DNA of 64,000 nucleotides from Anaeromyces robustus (taxonomy: Eukaryota; Neocallimastigomycota; Neocallimastigomycetes; Neocallimastigales; Neocallimastigaceae): positions 242,501 through 306,500 of the forward strand of contig MCFG01000017.1 in NCBI GenBank assembly GCA_002104895.1, written 5' to 3'. The stretch's first letter is position 1; each line of letters begins with the position of its first letter. The position numbers were made by a program, and so were the translations under genes. Of this stretch, positions 1 through 13,944 are shown piece after piece. The notes below the pieces were generated by a model. It made no database searches, was not told the origin of the DNA, and saw only the letters and a program-made list of their open reading frames with translations.

Positions 1-87
1 AAATACGAAATTAATTTTCTATCTTAAATATTTATTATTTATTATATTGTAGTACTTATATATAAATACTTTTATAATTGTTAATAG

Positions 88-431
88 CAAAGTCTTTTTG
101 TTAATCCATCCAAAGGAAAAGGTATTACAAAAAAAATTATGGAACATACTGAACAATGGGAAGAAAAAGGTATTGATATATATATATATATAATATTTAT
201 ATTGATATATTTATAAAATTTTTATATATATTTAAAATCTAATAATTTATTATTCTAATAATTTAATTATTAATTTATAAAATAAATTATTCATTATTTA
301 AATAAATATTATATATTATTAGGTATTCCACCAATTGTTGTTTTTCCAGAAGGAACTACTTCAAATGGAAAATATTTAAGTATGAATTTTAATTTTAAAA
401 TATTATATTATATTAATATTATTAAATAAAT

Positions 432-466
<35 letters not shown>

Positions 467-1122
467 TATTATATAATATTAATAATATTATTTTTAATAG
501 TTGAATTTAAGAATGGCGCATTTTATCCATTAAAACCAATTCAACCAGTTCTTATTCATTATAAATTTAAATATTTTAATCCATGTTGGGTTGAGCTTAG
601 TGCTTTCCAATATTTTTCAAGTTTATTAACTCAATGGTCAAACGCTGTTGAAATTACATTTTTACCAGTTGTAAGACCAACAGAAGAAGAAAAGAAAGAT
701 GTTACTTTATATCGTGATCGTTTACAAGAGGTTAAAATTATAAATAATATATATATATATATTATTATTATTATTATTACTATTATTATTATAATTATAA
801 TTATTATTATTAGTATTGTAGTTAATATTATATTTTATATTTATCATTTTATCAATATATTAATTTATAAAAAATATATTATTATAATAGTTATAACATA
901 TTGTATTTTTTAAACTTTTATATTATGTATTAATATTTTTATTTATATTATAATATATATACATTATTCATTTATTAGATTATGGCTCGTGAATTAGAAA
1001 CTGTTTGTATTAATTACTCAAATCGTAGTCAAAAAATGATATATAAAGAGTATATTAATAATAAGATTACGTTTGAAGAATGTGAGAAAAGATATGCTGA
1101 AATGAAATCTAAAACAAAATAA
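88..1122 (+). CDS. LPCAT/LPLAT-family acyltransferase, 3' part
   Basis: Partial at its 5' end. Visible exons are 88-169, 323-379, 501-730 and 979-1122, with stop TAA; 170 codons can be read. The reading contains the acyltransferase motif FPEGTTSNGKYL followed by GAFYPLKPIQPVLIHY, which matches motifs III and IV of lysophosphatidylcholine and lysophosphatidic acid acyltransferases (motif III binds the glycerol-phosphate acceptor). The His-x4-Asp catalytic block would lie upstream of the window. Such enzymes add an acyl chain to a lysophospholipid at the endoplasmic reticulum membrane. After the catalytic domain comes a charged tail ending KRYAEMKSKTK, with no transmembrane segment in the part seen. 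The last donor (GAG/GTTAAA) is weak but keeps the frame. LPCAT1/2-like is the closest family I recognise; the exact lipid specificity cannot be read. Confidence 0.8.
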
Positions 1123-2205
1123 ATTGTTAATTATATTTTATTTAAATTATTAATGAAAAATATTTATTTTAAAATTAGTCATTCATTATTTATAATGAAT
1201 GAATTATAATTATAATAGTAGCAACAACAACAATAATTATTATTAAAAAAAAAAGGGAATTAGAATTAGTATTGCAACCGAAACATGAATAATAAATATA
1301 ATAAATACAATATATATGTTAATAAAATACAAAAATATATCAATAACAAAAACAAAATAATAAAAATAAAGTTATAAAGTTTAACATTAGAAAAAAAAAA
1401 AAAAAAAATAAAAATATTAAAAATATAAAACAAGAAATTAAAAATAAAATAAAAAAAAAAAATAAAAAACATAAGCAAAACAAAATGAAAGCAATACAAC
1501 AAGCCCTAAAAAAAAAAAAAAAAAACGAGACGAAAAACGAAAACTAGATATTAAATTATATAAAATTATTTTTAAATTATGAAACATTAATACATATTAA
1601 ATTTTACAAAAGTCATATTTAAAAGTATTTATAAAAGAAAAAACAAATAAAATATAAACAAGTAATAATTAATTATTATAATATAGTAATAAATAATAAA
1701 TAAAATTCATAAATTAATAAAATTATTTACAATACAAAAAGAAAAAATTAAAAATAAAAAAGTAATAATTAATAATTATAATATAGTAATAAATAAATTA
1801 AAAAGATAAATCAAATTGATATATCTTGATAATTTATAATAAATTAATTATAATATATCCATATCCATATCCATATAAATAATAAATAAATTAATAAAAA
1901 AAAAAAAAAAAAAAAAAGAAAAATAATAAAAATAATAATAAAAAAAAATTAATATAATTATATAAAAATAGTATATAATTATAGAATTAAGAAAATAGTT
2001 TTATTTTTTATATTTTATATAAAAGTAAAGAAGAATTTATATGTAATTATAAATTTAATTATATATATATATAATTTTATATTTTAATTTATGATATATT
2101 ACTTTTTGTGAACTATTATTTATATTTTTTTAATTTATTTTTTAATTTTTATTTTAATATATATAAAACAAAATAGAACGGAATAAAAAATAATTAATCA
2201 ATGAA

Positions 2206-2248
<43 letters not shown>

Positions 2249-4870
2249 AAGTAACAAAATTATTAATATATTTAATGTTAATGTAATGTGTAATGTTATA
2301 AAATATTTAATCATTTATTGATTTGATTAAATTTTAATTTATCATATAAAAAAGAAAAAAGATCTTTGTGTTAATGTGATGTGATTATTTTATTTTTTTT
2401 TATATTTAATTACATACGAATAAATCATTATATTTTAAGAATTTCATTTTATTGATAATCTTGCTATTATTATAAGAAAAATCATATAAAAATTAAGAAT
2501 ATCAATATATAAAATTGAAAAATTTCCAATTATAAAATATCAAATTACTTTGAATCATTTGAAAAGACTGGTGGTAAATTTAAATTATTAATTTATTTGT
2601 TTTTTTTTTTTAGTTGTACATAGATTCTTTTTTATTTTTTTAATATAGATAAAAAATGAAATAAGTGTTAATATATATACTTTTACTTCAGTATAGGTAT
2701 GTGTATTATTATTAACAATTAATTATTATTATTATTATTATAATTTTTGGTATGATCATTATACTTTAATTTAATATTATACAATATATTCACAAATCCA
2801 AAATGTTAATAACCTTGCTATGGTAATTTTGATTTTTAATTTTTATTCTTTTATATAATGTATAATTTATATACAAGATGTGGCAATCTGGTAGTATAAA
2901 ACACCAGAAATGAAAGAATTTACAAAAACTTCAATATAATAGGTAATTTAATTATATATAATTATGTATATTTTAATATATTATAATATAGTTGTTTTAA
3001 CTTATTTTTTTCCTATTTTAGTAATTCGATTTAATTTATATTATATTTGCCATATATTTTCATAAATTAATATATATTAAAATGTTTTTGTATCACATAT
3101 ATTATTCCAATACTTTTCAATATGAATTAATATATTGTTACATATTATAATATTTCGTTTATATAGATTAAACTTTTGATGTTTATATTTATGTTTTTTT
3201 CTTTTTGAAATATATAAAATAATTTATATATATGGAAATTTACTGAAATTAATTAATCCTATATAATATAAATATATTAAATATATATTAAATATTAGTA
3301 TTTTATTAATAATATATTATTAATATATATAATATATATTAATAAAATATATTTATTTATAAATAATAATAAAATTAATATTTATAAAGAAAATGGCACA
3401 TAGATATATATTCAAATATATTCATATTTAATAAACTTTCTTTTAAAATTTATTATTACTTATTGTTATTATATTAATTGTCAATGAAAATTTATTTAGT
3501 TAATATTTTTTCATTCATTTATTTTAATTTTTATGATTAATATATAATTATAATATATTAAATTATAGTATAATATATAATAATATATTAAAAAGCTATT
3601 TATAATATATTATTTAACTAATAATAAATATATATATAAAAGATTTTTTCCATTTAAATAAAATATTTTAATCTATTAAAAATTTTTATATTGTAAATTT
3701 TTATAATTATTTTTTTTATTATTCATCATTTTTTATATATTTATTTTTTTCTTTGAAATAACTTTTAATAATAAAAATAGTTTATTTTCTTTTATTTCTT
3801 TCTTTTATATTATTAATATATAAAAATAAAAAAGGAAAGTTAAATTAATAGAAATAAAAAAGAAGAAGAAAGAAAAAAACGAAAATAATAAACCAATAAA
3901 ATAAAATAAAATAAAATAAAATAAAGTTACAGAAGTATTTTTAAAATATCAAATGATTAACTTAAAGAGAAATTAAAATTTGAATAAGAAAATAAATGAA
4001 TAAAATTCAAATAACAAATAGCTGAAGATAAAATCAAAAGATAAAAAAAAAAGAAACGAAAAAAAATCAATCAAATAATTGAATAGAACAATAAATTAAT
4101 AAATAAAGAAAAGGATACGGAAATCATTGTTTTTTTTTTTATAGAAATTTAATATATAATTTATAGTAATAATACTTTTTTATTTTTACTATTTATTACT
4201 ATAATTCAAAAATTGTTTAAACAGACTTCGTTATACATATTTATACATACATAAATACATAGATATAATATATATTACTTATATATATTATTTTAAATTT
4301 TGGATTTAACAATTCATTAAAATATATATTTGATATTATATATTTTAATATAAGAAGGTATATAAATCATAAAGATGAATAATTATTATAAATAGTTATA
4401 AAAATTTATTTTTTTTTAATTTGATAGTCCATATTTTTTAAGTAATAATAGAAAAGCTATTTTTTAAAAGGATATATTTTATTTCATTAATTAGTAAATA
4501 AAATATCATAAATGTTGATATTTAATAATATCATTGTTTATAATTTCAATAAATAAAATAAGTTTATTTGAACATTCACTACAATTATATTTTATTATAA
4601 TTATTATTTTATTAAGAAATTAAATAATGAAAGAAATTATTGTTTTTAATTGTCAGTAAATCAATAAATCAATAATAATTTTTTTTAATAAATTAATAAT
4701 TTAAAAAATTAATAAATAAATCAATAAATCAATAAGTCATTAAATTAAGAAATCAATAAGTCAGTAGGTCAATAATCAAAAGTTTATGATTAATTAGTTA
4801 TAATATTAAAATATATATTAATATATATAATAGAGGGATACTTGAGACTCAGTTAATATTGAAAAAAAAT
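1123..4870. other. AT-rich intergenic spacer
   Basis: I see no coding exon here on either strand. It holds poly-A runs (about 1390-1410, 1507-1524 and 1893-1917), an AAAT tetranucleotide array at about 2203-2248, an AAAAT array at about 3896-3925 and degenerate AATCAATAAATC motifs at about 4655-4780. The first exon or exons and the promoter of the V-ATPase gene may lie at its right end, but no start codon could be assigned. Confidence 0.6.
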
Positions 4871-4880
4871 ATATATTATA

Positions 4881-5290
4881 TCAAATAAAACTGGAAACAA
4901 TATATACATATATTTATTATTGTAATAAATAAATATAGAATAATTGAAATTGAAAAGTTTTTTCTCATTAATTTATTAATTATGGATATTTGATATTACA
5001 TTTTTATTTACATTTTGTTAAAAATAAATATCAAATAAAACAAGAAACAATGTTTATTTACAATAAATAAATATATAAATGAAATGTTTTTTCTCAGTAA
5101 GAGAAACGAAATTGTAGATATTTATAATATTTTTATTTACATTTATATTCTTTGTTTAGATGAATAATATATTTCAAATAAAACCGGAAAATAAAATATA
5201 TTTATAACAAATAAACATAATAAAAAAAATTAGTGTTGATAAATGCTGATAATTATAGATATAATATAAACATTCTTTATTTAGATAACA
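4881..5290. repeat. Degenerate 150-bp tandem repeat, three copies
   Basis: Three copies start at about 4881, 5031 and 5174 with TCAAATAAAACYGGAAAC-like heads (the second copy has CAAGAAAC). Each is followed by an AATAAATAAATATA block. The first two then carry a GAAA(A/T)GTTTTTTCTCA block, and all share a run near TTTTTATTTACATTT or TTCTTTATTTAGAT. Spacings are 150 and 143 bp. The copies differ by many substitutions, so this is an old local duplication. It sits just upstream of the V-ATPase subunit a gene. Confidence 0.6.
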
Positions 5291-5529
5291 ATGCTTATTT
5301 TTTATTATCCAAATTTTATTTTATTTCGATTTTAATTTTATTTTCTAATTTTTTTTATATATATATACAAATAATTTTTATTAATACCACATAATTAATA
5401 ATTTATATACGAAAAAACAGTAAAATATAATATTATTAAATTTGGAATTTAATAATATAGTTATACTATATATAATTTAATTTTGTATTTTCTTGTTTAT
5501 TCTTTTTTTTTCAATTTAAATTTTTAAAG

Positions 5530-7856
5530 CTGGCTTCAACATACACTGATGAGGGTATGTATTTATTCATTATTATAAAAAATAATAACAAATAAAAGAA
5601 AAAAGAAAAAATAAATATAAAGTTTGAATTAAAAAAAAAAAAAAAAAAAAAAATTAAATATGAGATTAATCATTATATTCTTTAATATTATTAAGATGAG
5701 GTTGAATTATTACCATTGGTAGATTCAACTTTTAGTACTTCCTCTCGTTCAAATACTATATATTCACAGACCTCAACAAATACAAATGATAGCACTCAAA
5801 CACCAATTTATGGCCATGTAAATACAAATCGTAAGTTTCGTTTTTCACGCAAAAATCATAAAAGAAGAAGAAGTTTTAAGAAAAATAATAAAAATGAAGA
5901 AGTATCATTATTACGTTCATCTGCAATGAAATTAGTTCAAATTTATATACCCACAGAAGTTATTCATTATACTCTTCAAAGATTTGGGGAAACTAGTATA
6001 TTACATGTTATAGACGTATGCCTATTTATTTTTTTACTTAAATAATATTTATTTATATTTTTTTTTATTTTTATTTTTTTTTATTTTATAATTATATATA
6101 TTGTATAAATGATATGAATAATTTAATAATAATAATTATTATATATATGATTTAATGATTTTAATAATATAATTAAATAAATTATATATATATATATATA
6201 TATTTATTTTATTATTATTATTAGTTAAATGAAGGATTAAATGCTATAAATAGACCATATATACATGACTTAAAACGTTACAATAAGATAAATGATATTC
6301 TATGTAAAAATAATATTTTTTTCTTATATCCTATAAAATTTAAAATTATATATATATAAATAATATATTAATATAATATTTTTATAATTTATGTAAATTT
6401 GTAATATTACAATAATAAATATTTTTCATAAATTTTAAAAAATTATAATACAGTATATTTCCGTGGAGTTATCAGTGAAAATAATATTCCTATAAGTACA
6501 TTAAAACCACAACATTTGAAATATTTATCATCATATACACAACATGATATTGATGAATTAGAACAAAAATTGACATCATTACGAAGTCGTGTTGAATATT
6601 TATGTAAATCTAAAGAAGAATTAGAACAACAAGAAATTAAATTAACAGAAGAAAGATGGGTATATGAAAAGTTTGATTCGCTATTGAGTACGGTAAATAT
6701 TTATTTTAATTTTAAATATTATTATTTTTTAATAATAAAATCATAAATTTATTATATATATTTGAATTTTAAAATAATAAATTTTAAATGTTTTTATTAT
6801 ATAATATTTTTAAATTGATATATATTGCTTTATTTTATTTATTATTATTTTTTTTTTTTACAATAATATATATATTAATATATATGTATTTTTATTTTAA
6901 TAGGTTAATATTGAAAGTGATGATAATGTGGATGAATCAACAGCATTAATGGCGATGGAAGAAGGTCGTGGAAAAGACGTAACTGATAAGTTTAAAATAA
7001 GGTATATATATATAATAAATTATTAATATGTAACTTATTTATTTATTTATTTATAAAAAAATATATATTAATTTTAATATTATCTATATTTTTTTTTATT
7101 TTTTTTTTACCATTTTTAAATAATATAGTAATATTTCTGGTGTTATTTCAAAGAGATTAGCTGAAGTTTTTGAAAGAATCCTTTGGAGAACATTTTATGG
7201 AAATGTTATTGTTAATATAGCTGATATAGATGAGCTTTTTTATAATTTTGAAACTAAAGAATATGAAAAGAGATGTGTATTTTCTATTTTTGCTCACGGT
7301 GTAGAAATGTGTAAGAAAATTAGAAAATTAGCAGATTCTTTAGATTTACCATTATATGATGTTGAAAGTAATTTAGAATTAAGAAAACAACATTTAGAAA
7401 ATTTAAAGACTCGTATATCAGATATAAATACAGTAAATATAATAATTAATACATATATATAATCTTAATATATAAATATTATATTAATAATAAATATTAA
7501 AAAAAAAAAATAAAAATTATTTTTTTTTTTAATTTTTCTTTAATGCTTATGTAAAGGTTTTACTTGCTAGTCAAAAAACATTATATAATCAATTAAATAG
7601 TATCGCTAGCTCATTAGAAGAATGGTATGCTGTTATAATGAAAGAACGTCATATTTATATTATATTAAATAAATGTAAAAAGAGTCAATATTTAAAGGGT
7701 GGTATTATGCTTAGAGCTTGGGTTACATTTTATGATATGGAGGTATTACAGGAAATTGTTGAAGATATTAGAGTAAGTATTGAAGATATTTTATTATTTT
7801 TTGTTTAGTATAAATTTATTATAATTTATTATCGTTTATATATATATATTATAAAG

Positions 7857-7913
<57 letters not shown>

Positions 7914-9301
7914 ATCAACAAATTTAAAAATTATATAGATATATAATATTAATATAAATCTTATTATTGTTATTATCATTATTATTATATATTTTTTATT
8001 TTTTTTTTAATTATTGTTATTATCATTATTATTATATATTTTTTATTTTTTTTTTAAAGACAAATATAGATAGAAATACAGTACCAATAATTAATGAATT
8101 AGAAATAGATGGTGAAGAACCACCAACTAGACAAGAAACTAATAAATTTACTGAAGGTTTCCAAAATCTTGTTGATGCTTATGGCATAGCGAAATACCAA
8201 GAAATTAATCCTGGTATATTTACAATTATCACATTCCCATTTTTATTTTCTGTGATGTTTGGTGATTCAGGACATGGTGTATTAATGTCAATATTTGGTT
8301 TAGTATTAATTTTAATGGAAAACAAATTAAGTCAAAAGAAACTTAATGATGTAAGTTTCATATCTATATATAAAATTTTTATTTTTTATTTTTATTTTTT
8401 TTTAATTTTCTTTTTTTTTTTTTTTTTTCATTTAAAAATATATAAATTTAATTTCTATTAATTAATAATATTTATTATTATATATTTTATATAATTATTA
8501 AATATAAAAAATAGATTATTGATATTCTTTTTACGGGAAGATATATTATATTTATGATGGGTATATTTTCAATATTTACTGGTATTATATATAATGATTG
8601 CTTTTCAAAGTCATTTGTTTTCCAATTTAAAAATACAGTATATAAATTTGTTGATAAACCTGGTGTTGATTCAATATATACTGTTGCAAAAGGTTTTAAA
8701 GAACAAGGAAAAGCATTCCTATTTGGCCTGGATCCTGTAAATATTATAGAAGATTTAATAATAGTTATAATATATATATATTTTTTATGTTATTAATATT
8801 AATATTAATTATTATTATTATTATTATATATTAGGGATGGGTAGATGCAACTAATTCAATTGTATTTATAAATTCATTAAAAATGAAAATGTCAGTTATT
8901 TTTGGTATTATTCATGTAAGTTTTCAATGAATAATATACAATTCTTTTCTTTTTTTTTTTTTTTTTTTTATAAGTATAAATATAATAAATAATTAACAAT
9001 ATATATTATAATAATTATTTTTATTAATAGATGACATTTGGTGTTTGCATAAATGTTTTCAATGATATATTTTTCAACAATAGAATTAATATATTCTGTG
9101 AATTTATTCCAGAATTTATTTTATTAAATAGTATTTTTGGTTATTTATGTTTATTAATTATTAAAAAGTGGCTGACAGATTGGACAGGTGCTGTCGCTCC
9201 AAGTTTATTAAATATTATTATTGATATGGTATTACATCCAGGTCAAGTTAAAGAAGATGAACATATGTATTTTGGACAGGTATATTATTTTTTTATTATA
9301 T

Positions 9302-9346
<45 letters not shown>

Positions 9347-9805
9347 TAAACATATATATATAATAATTAATTAATTAATTATTATTATTCATATTTAATT
9401 CATATTCATTATATTTATTACAGAGTTTTGTACAAGTTATTTTATTACTTTTATTTGTTATATGTATGTTCTGGTTATTGTTAGCAAAACCATATGTTGT
9501 TTTTGCAGAACGTAATCCTCATAGTAAATATGCAAAATGGAGATATTTACCAATATTCACTACTAGTAAGTTTTTCGGTTGTGATATTCATGGAGAAGAA
9601 ACAGAACGTTTAATTGGACAACAATATAATGATGATTATGATCCAATAGAAAATGAAGAAGAACAAGAATTAATAAGTGATTATGAACATAATAGAAATG
9701 AAAATGATGAAACTAATGATGATAATGAAAATACTGAAGCAAGTAGTAGTATGAATTCAGCAATTGTAGAAGAATTTTTACCAAGAAGACAAAAAGAAGT
9801 AATAT

Positions 9806-9861
<56 letters not shown>

Positions 9862-9926
9862 TTAGATTTTTAATATTTTTAGATTTTTTTTTTTTATATT
9901 TATAAGTTTATATAAAATTTTTAAAA

Positions 9927-9963
<37 letters not shown>

Positions 9964-10323
9964 TGAATTCATATATTAAAAATAATTTTTTTTTAATTAT
10001 TATATCATAATTATAATAAAGGAACGTCCATTTGCTGATATTGTTGTGGATCAAATTATTCATACCATTGAATTTACATTAAATTGTATTTCTAATACAG
10101 CTTCTTACCTTCGTTTATGGGCATTATCTCTTGCTCACGCACAATTATCTGCTATTTTATATGATAAAATATTTACCATGGGTTTTATGGATAGCATACC
10201 TAAAACATTATTACCATTTACTATATTTATATTTTTTGCTGTATGGTTCTTTTTAACTGTAGCAATTATGTGTGCTATGGAAGGTATGTCTGCTTTCTTA
10301 CACACACTTCGTCTTCATTGGTA

Positions 10324-10371
<48 letters not shown>

Positions 10372-10705
10372 AATAAATATTTAATATAATATATCTATAA
10401 TATGTAATATTAAATATTAATATATATTTAATATTTAATAATATAATCAATTATATATTTATTAATAATTTGCGAAAATAAATTAAAGGGTTGAATTTGT
10501 AAGTATTAGAGTTATTTATACAAATATAGAAAATATTTATAAAAATAATAATATATTATTAATTTCTTTATATTTAATATTTATTTGAATGTTTTAATAA
10601 TAATAGAATGGAAAGTTCTATAAGGGCACAGGTTATAAATTTGAACCATTTTCTTTTGAACAAATTTATATGGAAGAGAAAAAAGGAAATTATGTTGATA
10701 AATAA
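5530..10705 (+). CDS. VPH1: V-type H+-ATPase V0 subunit a
   Basis: Membrane-embedded stator subunit of the vacuolar proton pump; it forms the two proton half-channels beside the c-ring. Exons: 5530-5554, 5696-6015, 6225-6303, 6454-6692, 6904-7001, 7129-7432, 7557-7772, 8060-8350, 8515-8736, 8835-8915, 9031-9279, 9424-9798, 10022-10320, 10489-10498 and 10607-10705 (968 residues, in frame). Landmarks are [12 protein letters not shown] at the usual N-terminus, a coiled-coil stretch, [11 protein letters not shown] in the membrane half, and [17 protein letters not shown] near residue 863, whose Arg is the essential proton-path residue. It ends LHWVEFQNKF-like, as in the family. About 90 residues rich in Ser, Thr, Lys and Arg precede the canonical N-terminus, and no ATG was found for them: the first visible exon opens after an acceptor AG, so the true start lies upstream. 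Exon 14 is only 10 nt. An acidic Glu/Asn/Asp loop lies in exon 12. Confidence 0.95.
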
Positions 10706-10735
10706 AAATAAAAAATGAAAGTAAAAATTAAAACG

Positions 10736-10766
<31 letters not shown>

Positions 10767-11168
10767 CGAAGAACAAACGAACAAACAAACAAACAAAAAA
10801 AGAAAACAAAACAAAAACAAAAAAAACAAAAAACAAAAAACAAAAAAACATAACAAAACAAAACATTAACAAAACAAGAGAAAAACAAAGGCTAAAAATT
10901 AATACTTAATATTATATATAAGCAAAAATAAATCTTAGTAAAATAATGAATTAATAAATAAATAAAAATAAATAGCAATATAAAAAATATTGTATATTCA
11001 TTAATCAATTATATATATATATATAAATGAAATGAAATAAAAAAAAAAAAATAAGATGAACTAATAATAATGAGTAGAAAAAGAAAATAAATTAATAAGT
11101 AATAAAAACAAAAATAAGAGAAGAAAAAGGAAAAAAGAAGTAAATGAAGAAGAATTTTGATAATAATA

Positions 11169-11225
<57 letters not shown>

Positions 11226-12982
11226 CGTAAATATTATAGAAACAAAATAGATATCAAAAGGGAAGTAAGAACAAAATAGAAACAAACATTATTGATCAAT
11301 AAAAAAAAAAAAAAGCAGAAACAAAAACTAAAACAAAAATATAAAAACAGGAACAAAACAAAAACAAAAAGTTTTTTTTTTTTCTTAGAAAAAAGAAGTA
11401 AAATCATTTATAATTATTTAGAGATGTAATAATAATAATTTATCATTTTTTTATAACATTATATATATAAAATCATATATATATAAAATAGTCTATTCAT
11501 TTAATTACAATATATAATTAATATATTATTTAGAATATATATCAATCATGACTATTACATTAATTTATTATTAATAGTATAATAATATTTTTCTTTTCAA
11601 TATTACTTTTTTTTTTAATTCAATATATTTCTTTTTTTTTTTTTTAATTAATTTTTTTTTCTAAGTAAATATAGATTTCATTTTTAAAAGTATTTTTTTA
11701 TTATAAATAATGAAAAAAAAATTTTTTTTATTTCAAGTGGTAAATAATTATATATATTATAAAATTTCTATCTATTAAAATTTATTTATATATATACTTT
11801 AATTGAAAAAAACAAAAAACAAAAAAAGAAAGAAAAAAATAAAAATAAAAATAAGTATTAATATATATTTTATAATTATATATAGTTTTCTCATAAAGAT
11901 AATATTTTTATTTTTATTTCTTTTTTAATTTTAATTTTATAAATAATTTAATATATATTTATATATTTATATTAACATATATATCTATTATTATTATTAT
12001 CAATATTTTTTTTTTTACAATTAACATATTTATTGTTTTCTTTTATATCAGTATATATATATATATTTATATATATATATTTTTTTTTATAATTTAATCA
12101 TTAATTTTTTTTTTTTATTTTCATCTATTTATTTTTATAATCATCATTTTTTATTTTACATATGTATTACAAAATATTTTTATTATAATTCCAAATTAAA
12201 ATCAAAATTAATAAAACTATTCTTATAGACTATTTTAATTTATAATTATTATAATTTAATATATAATTGTTATTAAATATATTAGAAAAAAAAAAAAAAT
12301 TTTTTTAAATTATTATTAATTTTATATAGTAAAGAATTATATGAACATTGCTATCCTTTTTCATTATTATATATATATTTCATATTTCTGTAATAGTAAT
12401 ATTTATATTATTGTTAAATACTATATTAATTACTTTTTAGTTATTTTAATAAATAATGAAATTTTTTTTATATGTATAACTCTTGTAATACAAGTTATAT
12501 AAATAATATTTATTCTTTTTTTTTTTTTTTCTATATATTATTTTTATTAAAATTTATGTCTAGGTAGTAGTTGGAAATGTAAAATATTTAATTAATCGTT
12601 ATATAAAAATAAGATATATAAAGGATTAAGTACTATTATTTGCTATAATAATTAATATCATTATGCTTTCTGTCTGTATTTTTGTATATTTTATAATTTA
12701 TTTTTCTTTTTCTTTTTCCTTTTATTATTTATATTAATATTAATATTATTATTATTATATACTTTTTTTTTTTTTTTTTGAAAACTTTTCCTTTTTTATT
12801 CATATTTATATATAATTATTCCAAATGAAATATAGAAGCAAATAATTTTTCCTTCTAATTTTAGAAAATTATGTTTAAAATAATAAAATAGTAAAATAAA
12901 ATAAAAAAGAATATAAAAAATAATAAATATTAATATTAATTATTAATATATTCAATAATAAATGATAAATATTTAACAAAAG
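10706..12982. other. AT-rich intergenic spacer
   Basis: Starts with an A-rich purine tract on the + strand (about 10735-10890), which gives long lysine-rich or phenylalanine-rich translations without meaning. An AAT array lies at about 11171-11223. Poly-T and TA runs continue to about 12780. I recognise no exon. Confidence 0.6.
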
Positions 12983-13093
12983 TGTTTAACTAAAGAATGT
13001 TATGAAACTTCAAAACGGATATTAAGTATTATGGATACTTTAGTTAATCTTTGTAGAGATTTCTATCAATATACATGTGGAATTAGATTATAA
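12983..13093 (+). pseudogene. Relic exon of an M13 (neprilysin/ECE) peptidase
   Basis: A 36-residue reading opens directly after an AG and runs CLTKECYETSKRILSIMDTL then VNLCRDFYQYTCG, ending IRL and TAA. This follows the N-terminal signature of M13 zinc metallopeptidases (C-L-T-x-x-C, I-L-x-x-M-D, then C-x-D-F-Y-Q-Y-x-C-G) residue for residue in spacing. The downstream domain and the HExxH zinc site are not found in the following 1.2 kb, and the frame stops two residues after the CG, where living enzymes continue with GW. I therefore read it as a decayed exon of a lost gene, not a working short protein. Family assignment rests on recalled consensus. It could alternatively be a shuffled exon. 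Nothing around it suggests an intact partner. Confidence 0.6.
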
Positions 13094-13892
13094 GTAATTA
13101 TATTTAAATATATGATATAAATATAAATATATATAATATAAAATAAAAGATATAATATAAAATAGTTAAATATAAATTGAATTATATAACATTAAATCTA
13201 AATAATATATATATTATATATAAATCAAAATATTAATTATAATTATTATTATTGCTATTATTATTATTTTTATATATATATGTTTTTTTTTTTTTTTTTT
13301 TTTTTTTTTTGAAAATTTTTATAATTAAGGACATTGTAACAATTTTATATGATTTCAATTATTTTATATTTAATTATTTTTTTTATTTTATAACTTAATA
13401 AGTGATATCAACAACATAAACAGCATTTAATCTTTTTTATTATTTATATTATATATATATTTTTTATTTTTATTTTATTTTTTTATTTTTTAGTTAAGTA
13501 GCTTATGGTTGAGAATTCTTTATTATGTTTTTTTGTACCCCAAGTACTGATCGAATATAACCATATATAGAAGGTATAAATTTTAATAGAGTACATAAGT
13601 ATAATCCAATTTTGTTTTAATTGTTATTCTAATTTCTCCATTTTATAATAATATTAACTTTTTTTTTTTTTTTTATTTAATTTTTATTATAAAATTTTCT
13701 GTTATATGTAAATAAATAAATACATAAACAAATTAATGTATAGATTTTCCTCTTTCATAAAAATACTTTAAAATATTTATTTTTTAATATAAACTAAATA
13801 TTTTTGTAAAAGTTACAACAAAATAATTCTATATTGAAAATAAAAAAAAAAAAGAATATACTAATTTTTCAAATTAAATCAAATCAGTTCAT

Positions 13893-13944
<52 letters not shown>

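Noticed and set aside
4881-5290. CRISPR array
   Set aside because: Copies are long, degenerate and without spacers of constant size; the genome is eukaryotic.
10715-10909. Lysine-rich small protein
   Set aside because: A purine tract after the V-ATPase stop; no domain, no conserved pattern, and equally open on the other strand.
13500-13580. Possible tRNA or short exon in a patch of normal complexity
   Set aside because: No cloverleaf and no recognisable protein in six frames.
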